Positions 8,651-15,900 of a DNA stretch of 17,949 nt are shown in pieces. The DNA is from Chromatiales bacterium (lineage in GTDB: Bacteria; Pseudomonadota; Gammaproteobacteria; SZUA-140): the NCBI GenBank assembly GCA_031285245.1, contig JAITWN010000206.1, positions 1 to 17,949 of the forward strand, given 5' to 3'. The position numbers and the translations under genes were made by a program. How positions within the stretch are numbered: the stretch's first letter is position 1; every line of letters begins with the position of its first letter. The notes under the pieces are model-generated. The model searched no databases. It was not told the origin of the DNA and saw nothing but the letters and a program-made list of their open reading frames with translations.

Positions 8651-10312
8651 TCAGAACCTCACATTGAAATTCGCGCGAATGCTGTTGTCGCTGAAACCAG
8701 AGCCAAATTGTCCGCCGTAGGAGACGCTGATGCTGCCGCCCTCGGTGAGGGAGAATTCAACGCCGGCATCGACAATGGCAGTATTGCGCGCGATCGCGGT
8801 GCTGGCGATGGTAAATGCATCGCTACCGGCGAAGGCGAGTGCCGTTTCGGGCACGTCATCGCCGAAGCCATGACGCCAGCCAAGCGTGCCTTTCAGCGTG
8901 GTGCTGAATTTACCGATGTTGATGCTGTTGCTGGCAGCGCGCAGTCCGAACGTTGAGAAACTCATGTTTGTGCTTGCCCCATTGCTCGTCAATGCCGATG
9001 AGCCACCTTGTTCGCTGCTGCCATCGGTCTGTACTTTCACGTAGGCGAGATTGGCGAAATGCTCAAACCCGATGTTGCTCACCTGCATGGGGTAGCTGAG
9101 TTCGGCGAATAGCTGCGTGCTCGTGGCATCGGTAGCAGACTTTAGCGTGTCATTGATGCCGGGGAAATTAACGGTACGCGTGGTATCAATGCTATGCCAA
9201 GTGTGAGCCGCACCCGCACGCAGGTTGAATTCATTGAGCACAGTGCTGCCATAGACGCCAAGCATGTAGTTATCACTCGTGCTCGACGAGCGGCGGTCTT
9301 TTGCCTCGATGTCAGATGAACTGTAACCTGCGATTGCACCGATGCGACCATGTTCAAACGCGGCCATATCGACACCGGCGAAAAGCCCGGCAGTGGAACG
9401 ATCGAGCTTTGCCGCATTATCGCAGCTATCCCACGCGCCCCAGGCACCGAAGCCATGCGTCCACAAGGCAAGACGATCGGTCGTCGCCGGCGCCAGCGTT
9501 GAAGCGCCATCTGCATAGGCCATCACGTCAGCGCGTGATGCACCAACACTGCCCGCTGCACTGCGCAAACGATCAATCGTCGCATCACGCAGGAAGCGGC
9601 TGTCTTCGAGCAGCGCGGTGCGCGTTGAAGCGTGGATCTCACCGGAGGCTTGATCGAAAGCCGATTGCGCCTGCGTTTGCGACATGCTGAGAATGGCGTC
9701 AAAGAGCGCGTTACCGCGTCCGAGGCTTTCGATGCCCGTACCCACATCGCGTTGATTGCGCGTGCGGCCAGTTGATTCAAAGCTCGTATCGTTGCGCGTC
9801 ATCGTCAGGTAGACGCTATTCGGATCATACGTCAGCGTCGGATCGAGGAATGCGAGATTACTGGTGACACTCGCGAACTCACCCGTCCTCGGATCATCCG
9901 CAGTCAGGATAGTGTATGTTGTGGCATCGGCATAATTGCCTGTTTCCGCTAGTACCTTGACCTCGCCACCGTTGATGGTCACCGCGCCTGAGGCTTTGAT
10001 GAGATCCGAATCACCGGCGCTATTCACTTCCACTTCATAAATCGAACCTTCATCGAAGGTGATATCGCCCGCGACATGTAGCGTGCCGATGGAATTGCCG
10101 GGCGCGGCGGTAGCGCCGCCCTGCACTACCACGCCGCCGATCGTGCCCGAGCCACCGAGGCGCGCGGCGCTCGCTACCGTGATGACGGAACTGGCGAGTG
10201 AACCATTCACTTTCAGCGTTCCCTCTTCGACGGTGGTTGCACCGCTCAGAGTATTGTTAGCGGTGAGATTGAGCGCACCGGGACCACGTTTGGTGAACGT
10301 ACCGCCTGCCAC
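8651..10312 (-). CDS. Autotransporter C-terminal passenger and beta-barrel, decapitated (no signal peptide in frame)
   Basis: The 553 codons begin at a GTG that is unlikely to be a natural start. Residues 3-35 are a PATR-type autotransporter repeat (FTKRGPGALNLTANNTLSG), and 36-170 look like a pertactin-like late beta-helix (GTIGGVVVQGGATAAPGNSI). A helical linker follows, and from about residue 283 (LALWTHGFGAWGAWD) to the end is the outer-membrane beta-barrel, closing in FNVRF with a terminal Phe as expected for BAM recognition. There is no signal peptide in this frame. An ESPR start lies just upstream at 10356 but in another frame, so the gene is almost surely a deletion pseudogene with an intact 3' part. 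A terminator follows at 8596-8632. Confidence 0.85.
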   Translation of the reverse strand: MAGGTFTKRGPGALNLTANNTLSGATTVEEGTLKVNGSLASSVITVASAARLGGSGTIGGVVVQGGATAAPGNSIGTLHVAGDITFDEGSIYEVEVNSAGDSDLIKASGAVTINGGEVKVLAETGNYADATTYTILTADDPRTGEFASVTSNLAFLDPTLTYDPNSVYLTMTRNDTSFESTGRTRNQRDVGTGIESLGRGNALFDAILSMSQTQAQSAFDQASGEIHASTRTALLEDSRFLRDATIDRLRSAAGSVGASRADVMAYADGASTLAPATTDRLALWTHGFGAWGAWDSCDNAAKLDRSTAGLFAGVDMAAFEHGRIGAIAGYSSSDIEAKDRRSSSTSDNYMLGVYGSTVLNEFNLRAGAAHTWHSIDTTRTVNFPGINDTLKSATDATSTQLFAELSYPMQVSNIGFEHFANLAYVKVQTDGSSEQGGSSALTSNGASTNMSFSTFGLRAASNSINIGKFSTTLKGTLGWRHGFGDDVPETALAFAGSDAFTIASTAIARNTAIVDAGVEFSLTEGGSISVSYGGQFGSGFSDNSIRANFNVRF

Positions 10313-10356
10313 ACACCAAGGCTATGGTTGAAAATAAGCCGGTAAGCGCGATTCAT
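10246..10356 (-). pseudogene. ESPR signal-peptide start of the autotransporter, frameshifted from its body
   Basis: From an ATG at 10356, preceded by AGGAGAGAAAG, the frame reads MNRAYRLIFNHSLGVWQAV, the extended signal peptide region of large type V secreted proteins. It then continues into RSPNVVPVRS and stops at 10246. The same 19 residues, with four changes, start the autotransporter at 12927. The hydrophobic signal core and all early passenger are missing. The body frame (stop at 8651) differs by two bases from this frame. The most likely history is an internal deletion joining codon 19 to a point late in the passenger. Confidence 0.85.
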
Positions 10357-10379
10357 CTTTCTCTCCTGTTCCTGAACGC

Positions 10380-10417
10380 TGGTTCGCCACTGCCAGACCG
10401 TGGCATTGGTCGAACCA
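10380..10417. promoter_or_regulatory. Long imperfect hairpin in the divergent region, 24 bases before the ESPR ATG
   Basis: TGGTTCG, CCA and TGCCA (10380-10395) pair with TGGCA, TGG and CGAACCA (10401-10417): 15 base pairs with two single-base mismatches and a five-base loop. On the minus strand it would lie in the 5' untranslated region of the ESPR gene, just before its SD. It could be an RNA hairpin or a dyad operator in the divergent promoter region shared with the methyltransferase gene. Confidence 0.5.
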
Positions 10418-10590
10418 ATACCTTTGCTAAGGCAATACTGAAGCCAGCTTTTTGCAGTGTGGGAAGAGGCGCTATCATGATGGGGGCAGGCATGGCCTTG
10501 AGACCTGCGCGGCGCGGTAACTGGGCGTTTTTCCCCGAATTTTCTGGCCAAATACTTCTACTAAACGCCTTCTATAAGCGAGGAAAGCTC

Positions 10591-11094
10591 GTGCACTACC
10601 TGATTCGAACTTCTTCTCTCGGCCAGGCGCTCATCGCTGGCAGTGCCGATGCCCTCTGCGCCATCCTGATCGGCGATGACGCGGACGCGCTGCGCAAAGA
10701 TCTACAGCGACGTTTTCCCGGCGAAGAATTGCGCGAAACCGACATCGATACGGCGTTCGAGCGGTTAACGGCGCGCGTCATCGCCCTCATCGAAGCGCCC
10801 GCAGCTCGCAGCGATCTTCCACTCGATGCGCGCGGCACGGTTTTTCAGCAACGCGTATGGCGCGCACTGCGCGACATCCCACCCGGCAGCACCGCCACCT
10901 ACACTGACATTGCCGAGCGACTCGGCATGCTCAAAGCCGTGCGTGCCATCGCACAAGCCTGCGGCGCGAATCCACTCGCAGTCGTCATCCCCTGCCACCG
11001 CGTAGTGAGGCGCGATGGCGGTATTTCCGGCTATCGCTGGGGCGTCGAGATAAAGCGCGAATTGCTGCGCCGCGAAAACGTTAGCGGTTTTTGA
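10591..11094 (+). CDS. Methylated-DNA-[protein]-cysteine S-methyltransferase (Ada C-terminal type)
   Basis: This suicide enzyme removes alkyl groups from O6-methylguanine by transfer to its own cysteine. With the GTG start at 10591 it has 167 residues. The N-terminal ribonuclease-H-like domain reads LIRTSSLGQALIAGSADALC, the helix-turn-helix lies at about 100-130, and the active site is IPCHRV with Cys135, followed by RDGGISGYRWG. I chose GTG because GAGGAAAG lies just upstream and the conserved sequence begins there. The longer open frame from 10324 would add 89 unrelated residues with no Ada N-terminal CxxC-type domain, so this is a stand-alone enzyme. It is divergent from the autotransporter remnant and convergent with the dehydrogenase. 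Confidence 0.9.
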   Translation: MHYLIRTSSLGQALIAGSADALCAILIGDDADALRKDLQRRFPGEELRETDIDTAFERLTARVIALIEAPAARSDLPLDARGTVFQQRVWRALRDIPPGSTATYTDIAERLGMLKAVRAIAQACGANPLAVVIPCHRVVRRDGGISGYRWGVEIKRELLRRENVSGF

Positions 11095-11176
11095 GCGCGG
11101 CGCCAGCCTTCGATGGGTTCAGCAAAAGTTACCCCCTTTGCTCAGCGCCCTTCCTTGTCGATGATGGTATATCTGC

Positions 11177-11242
11177 AATGCAATGAAGCCCAACGCGCAC
11201 GGCGTAGCTGCCTCTGTTGGGCTTCATTGCATTCAGCCCAAC
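11177..11242. repeat. REP-like element between convergent genes (three-arm inverted repeat)
   Basis: AATGCAATGAAGCCCAAC (11177-11194) and GTTGGGCTTCATTGCATT (11216-11233) are perfect 18-base inverted arms with a 21-base spacer. The right arm can pair instead with a third copy: GTTGGGCT (11216-11223) with AGCCCAAC (11235-11242). GTTGGGCTTC...AGCCCAACCTA units are a familiar repetitive extragenic pattern in GC-rich proteobacteria. It also lies where a bidirectional transcript end would be needed, between stops at 11094 and 11281. No T-run is present. Confidence 0.7.
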
Positions 11243-11280
11243 CTATTTCGTGTCGCTTTTCAAAGCGCAATCACCCACCC

Positions 11281-12312
11281 TCACGGCAACAACACTGCTC
11301 TCCCATGAATCTTCCCCTCGCGTAAACGCTGATACACCTCCACCGCTTTTTCGAGCGGGAAGCGTTCGATGTCGGCTTTGATATGGCCGCTTTCTGCCAT
11401 CGCAATCACTTCCATCAGTTCAGTGCGCGAGCCCCAGTAAGGCACGCAGACGTCGGTGCCGTATGGCGGGCTATTGGCGGCGTAATGCACGACACCACCA
11501 GCGAGGCCGACGACGGCAAGACGACTGTTGCGACCGAGCACGCGCACGCACAGATCAACGGTTGCTTGCGCGCCGACAAAATCGAACGCAACCGTGATGC
11601 CGCGTGGCCCAGCAATTTTTTTGATGGCTTCAGCCGCTGCTTCACCATCGCGCGTATTGATCGTGTGCGCAGCGCCGAGTTTACGTGCGTGATCAAGCTT
11701 TGCCGCATCGATGTCGCCCGCGATCACGCGTGCTGGTGTCATCGCGCGCAGTATCTGTAACGCCATGTGTCCAAGCCCACCAACGCCGATCACGAGTACT
11801 GTTGCATCCGGCGTCAGCTTCGGCAGTGCGGCTTTGATCGCATGATATGGCGTGAGCGCCGCATCCATCAGCGGCGCGGCTTCTATCGGATCAAGCTTGC
11901 CGAGTGGCACCAGTAATCTTGCAGAAGGTACCAGCATGTATTGCGCCATGCCACCATCGCAGCCGAGCCCGCCACCGAAGCTTGGAATGCGCGCGTGATT
12001 TTCACAGTAATTTTCCGCTGAAGTCTGACACGTGTGACAACGCCCGCAGCCCCACGGGCCGTAAACACCCACCGCATCGCCCTCTTTCCAACCGGTGGCG
12101 CCTTCACCGAGTGCGGCGATATAGCCCGCGTTTTCATGGCCGAGCGTGAAAGCGTTTTTGAATCCCATGTCATGATCGAGCACATGAATATCGGAATGAC
12201 AAACACCCGCGCCCGCGATCTTCACCAGTACCTCACCCGGCGCAGGCGTTGGCGTTTTTACATCGATCAATTCGGGTGGACGTCCTGCGGCAATGAAGCG
12301 GATGGCTTTCAT
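11281..12312 (-). CDS. Zinc-dependent, NAD-preferring alcohol dehydrogenase (medium-chain family)
   Basis: This 343-residue MDR enzyme would oxidise alcohols or reduce aldehydes/ketones in the cytoplasm. Catalytic zinc ligands are visible as C38 (GVCHSD), H59-E60 (LGHE) and D150 in LMDAALTPYHA, where an Asp ligand is typical of the Rhodococcus-type secondary ADH group. Structural zinc is held by C89, C92, C95 and C103 (GCGRCHTC...YC). The Rossmann motif GVGGLG is at 176-181, and Asp200 in VIAGDID favours NAD over NADP. All key residues are intact. ATG at 12312 has AGGAG upstream. It is monocistronic and convergent with the methyltransferase; the physiological substrate is unknown. Confidence 0.94.
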   Translation of the reverse strand: MKAIRFIAAGRPPELIDVKTPTPAPGEVLVKIAGAGVCHSDIHVLDHDMGFKNAFTLGHENAGYIAALGEGATGWKEGDAVGVYGPWGCGRCHTCQTSAENYCENHARIPSFGGGLGCDGGMAQYMLVPSARLLVPLGKLDPIEAAPLMDAALTPYHAIKAALPKLTPDATVLVIGVGGLGHMALQILRAMTPARVIAGDIDAAKLDHARKLGAAHTINTRDGEAAAEAIKKIAGPRGITVAFDFVGAQATVDLCVRVLGRNSRLAVVGLAGGVVHYAANSPPYGTDVCVPYWGSRTELMEVIAMAESGHIKADIERFPLEKAVEVYQRLREGKIHGRAVLLP

Positions 12313-12926
12313 GACATCTCCTGGGTTTGGAAGTCGTCGTATTACCTACGCAGTGCTCTGCGCTTGCGTGTTCTCTTGAAGAGTAATGCGTGGCGAGCAT
12401 CACGCATGACGCTCGCGTTAGGTGCGTAAAAACACCATGAGGTTGACCGCGAATTTCGCTGATCAGCGACGCTGTCTAGACTGCGCGCATCGGGGGATAT
12501 CACCACTCTCGAACAGCATCCAGCGCTGATCATGGGCCTCTACGCACGCATGATCATTGATGAGTTGGTGGCTGCCCGTACGGCATCTCGTGTGACTTGA
12601 AATATGGCATCGGGATTGCTCATCGGCGCGCTACAAGATCGCTACGACACGCGCCTCAGCATGCATCGTAAGGGCAGCTCCCATCAGGGTAATGCCGTGA
12701 CGGCAAGTTTCTGCAGCAGTCTGAGAGGCGAGCAAGTTTGTCATGGAATCTACGACAGCCACGAGCGCGCTTTGGTTCAGTGCCTGAAGTGTAACTAGTG
12801 TCATCGCTACTCAGCTTGCCGGTGAAACGATCGCACGCTTGACACAGAGCTTCACGATGATGGCCTGACTCAGGCTCTCTCAGTGCTGCTGATTCAACAC
12901 GATCATCCAAGGATGAGGAGAGAGTA
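12313..12926. other. 614-base divergent region without a clear intact gene
   Basis: This region separates the dehydrogenase from the large autotransporter. It contains a hairpin-like GCGAGC...GCTCGC dyad near 12392-12415, a 14-base perfect palindrome TCGCTGATCAGCGA (12456-12469), TGCCGT-G-ACGGCA near 12693-12705, and GCCTGA-C-TCAGGC (12863-12875) about 50 bases before the autotransporter ATG. A TTGACA at 12839-12844 could be a -35 element, but no convincing -10 follows. A short coding remnant may lie at 12463-12600. Other open frames, such as plus 12604-12798, lack recognisable features. Confidence 0.5.
12463..12600 (+). pseudogene. Possible remnant of a cyclic-nucleotide-binding-domain protein C-terminus
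   Basis: One plus-strand frame gives TLSRLRASGDITTLEQHPAL followed by IMGLYARMIIDELVAARTAS and a stop at 12600. The rhythm of HPAL...LYARMIIDELVAAR resembles the closing helices of Crp/cNMP-binding domains. There is no start codon with an SD and nothing upstream in frame (a stop sits at 12460). This is a weak pattern match of only 45 codons and may be chance. Confidence 0.2.
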
Positions 12927-15900
12927 ATGAACCGCGCGTACAAGCTCGTTTTCAACCATCATCTGGGAATATGGCAGGCGGTTTCGGAACTCGCCAAAGC
13001 ACGAGGAAAATCCGGGCGCGGTGCGCGGTCCTGCACGGTTTCATCGGGCGCGAGCCTGCGGCACTTGGCGATGTCTGTCGGATTATCCGCGCTGCTTGCA
13101 TGTGTTCCTCCAGCATCGGCAGTCACATATATCGTGCCCGACGGTTCGACGTTCGCCGCCGCCGGCGTACCGGCCGCGCCTGCCAACGCTGATATCATCA
13201 ATCTGCAAGGCAATGCCTCGCTCAGCACCACGCTCACGCTGCCAACTGGAGCCGCCGGCCTCACCGTCAATGGCGTGCCGGGCATCAGCACGGTCACGCT
13301 TACTCCTGGTCAGCGTTTCGTCACCACGGCCGCATCCCGGTTGAATCTCTCCAACCTCATCATCACTGGCGGATCAACCGCGGTCGGCGCTGCGGGCGGC
13401 GCAATCGGCGCGACCGGCACGCTGACCATCGACGGACAAGGCACAACGATCAGCTTCATCAACAACACGACGGCTGAGCCGCGCGGCGGCGCGATTTACA
13501 GCAGCAGCGGGCTCACCCTGCAAAACGGCAATTGGATTTTCAGCGGCAACACTGGCGTTGGCAATGTCGGCGCGAGCACTATTGGCGGTGGCGGCGCGAT
13601 CTTCACCGCGGGCGCGACCAATATCGGTGTGGATGCGGGCAACGTCACCTTCACCGACAATCATTCTATTGGCACCAACGATGACGGCGGTGCGATCCAT
13701 GTGCAGACCGGTGGTATAACCACGCTGAATATCGGCAACACCGCTGGCGCAGTGACAATAACGGAAAATACCGCCGCCGCCAGTGGCGGCGCGATCTATG
13801 CCACAGCGAATACCACGATCAACGGCGCTACCATCACTCTCGTAGACAACCACAGCGATGATGGCGTTACCGCTGCCGCGGATGGCGGCGCGATCTTCAG
13901 CTCAGGCACGACTACGCTGAATGGCAACGTCGAGCTTTCGGATAATTCGGCGACGCGCAACGGCGGTGGCATCGATTCGATCGGCAAGCTGACGATCAAC
14001 GGTGATATCACCGGCGAAAACAATCGGGCCAATGCCGGCGGCGCGATCTTCGCCAGCAGTTTCGATCTGCTGAACGGTAATATCACTCTCAACGACAACA
14101 CCGCCACCGGCTTCGGTGGCGCGGTGGTTGTCAACGGTGTAACGAATCTCGCTACACAGAGCGGCGATGTCACGCTGGTCAACAATCTCGTCACCGGCGC
14201 TGCCGGTGGTAACGTCTGGGGTGGCGCCGTGCGCATGAATAACGGCGTGCTTTCCATCGGCAATACAAGCAGTACTGTTGTCATCACCGACAACAAAGTG
14301 GGCTTCACCTACGATAGCGACACCGATGTCTACACCATCACCGCGCCGGCAAGCATAACGACATTTGGCGGCGCGCTCTATGCCACGGGAACGAACGCGA
14401 TCAATCTCACAGGCGACATCACACTCTCCGATAACTGGTCGTCATACAGTGGCGGCGCGATCGCCACACAGACAGTGGCCGCTGGCAATGGCAACGTCAC
14501 TGTCACCGGCGATCTGCTCGCTGAGCGCAATCTCGCTGTGGCGGGATCGGGCGGCGCGGTCAGCGCGAGCGGCAGTTTCACGCAGGATGGTGGCAACGTT
14601 ACTTTCAGCGGCAATGTGGCCGCGCTCTCCGGCGGCGCGGTGAGCGCGGGCGCGGGCATCTCGCTCGCCACAACGCAGGGCGATGTCACGCTCACCAACA
14701 ACGTCGTTCTCAATGGCGTGAACGGTGGCGGCGGCGCAGTGCGCGCCAGCGGCTCCGCGCTCAGCATCGGCAACGCGGGCAGCACGATCCTCATCACTGA
14801 TAACAAAGCCGGCTACGACAGCAGCGGCACGCAGACCAATACCGCCAACAATATGGATGGCGGCGCTCTCCTTGCCGGACAGACCATCACCATCACCGGC
14901 GAGACGATCACGCTGTCAGGCAATCAGGCGACACGCAACGGTGGCGCGATGATTTCTGCAGGCAACATCTTCATCGCCGGTGCGCTGACCGCGAATGACA
15001 ACAACGCGAACTTGTCGGGCGGTGCCATCCTTGCCGTCGGCGATAGCACGCAAGACGGTGGCGATGTCAGCGCGAATGGCAATTTCGCCGGCGGTGTCGG
15101 TGGTGCGTTTGCTTCTATGGGCAACCTCAGCCTGGCCGCGACCAGCGGCAACGTCACGCTGACGAATAATACCGCTCGCGGTGATGACGTCCCCCTGGCG
15201 CCGACCACTACAGGTGGTGGTGCGATGGCTGTGCTCGGCAACATCACGCTCGGCAATGAAAACAGCACCATCGATATCAGCGGCAACAGAGCCGGTTTCG
15301 ACGGTGAGGCGCCGAGCAACGAGGTGAATGGCGGCGCGCTGGACAGCCTCGGCTCAACCATCATCCACGGCAGTGACATCACGCTGTCTGATAACACCGC
15401 AACGCTGAATGGCGGCGCGATCTACGCCGGTGATGTGGTATCGGTCGGCAATACAGACAGCACACTGACGATCGATGGCAACTCAGCGCTTGGTGACCTT
15501 GGCGGCGCGATTTATTCCGGCGCGACGACGACGCTGACCGGCAGCACGATCTCGCTGTCAGATAACACCGCGCAGCGTATTGGCGGCGGCATCTATTCCA
15601 TTGGTGCAGTCACCATCACGGGTGATCTGACCGCGAATAACAACACGGCCATCGAAGGCAATGGTGGCGTCATCGCTACACAGAGCGGCGACGTCGTTGT
15701 GATCGGGAGTTTCAGTGCTAACGACAACAGCGTAGGGAATTCTGGCGGCGTGGCGTTCACGTCGGGAAATATGACTCAGGACTTTGGCGATGTCAGCATC
15801 AATGACAACGTCGCGGTGAATGGCCCGGGCGGCGCCCTCTATGTGTCCGGCAACGTCAACCTTGCGACCACCGAAGGCAACGTCACCTTCACCAATAACA

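Noticed and set aside
10324..10590. N-terminal 89-codon extension of the methyltransferase
   Set aside because: The extension has no Ada zinc-domain cysteines, overlaps the divergent ESPR gene start, and a well-placed SD precedes the GTG at 10591.
13095..13125. LLAC in the signal peptide of the large autotransporter as a lipobox
   Set aside because: The -2 residue is Leu, outside the usual lipobox set, and PASA followed by VTY gives a good signal peptidase I site six residues later.
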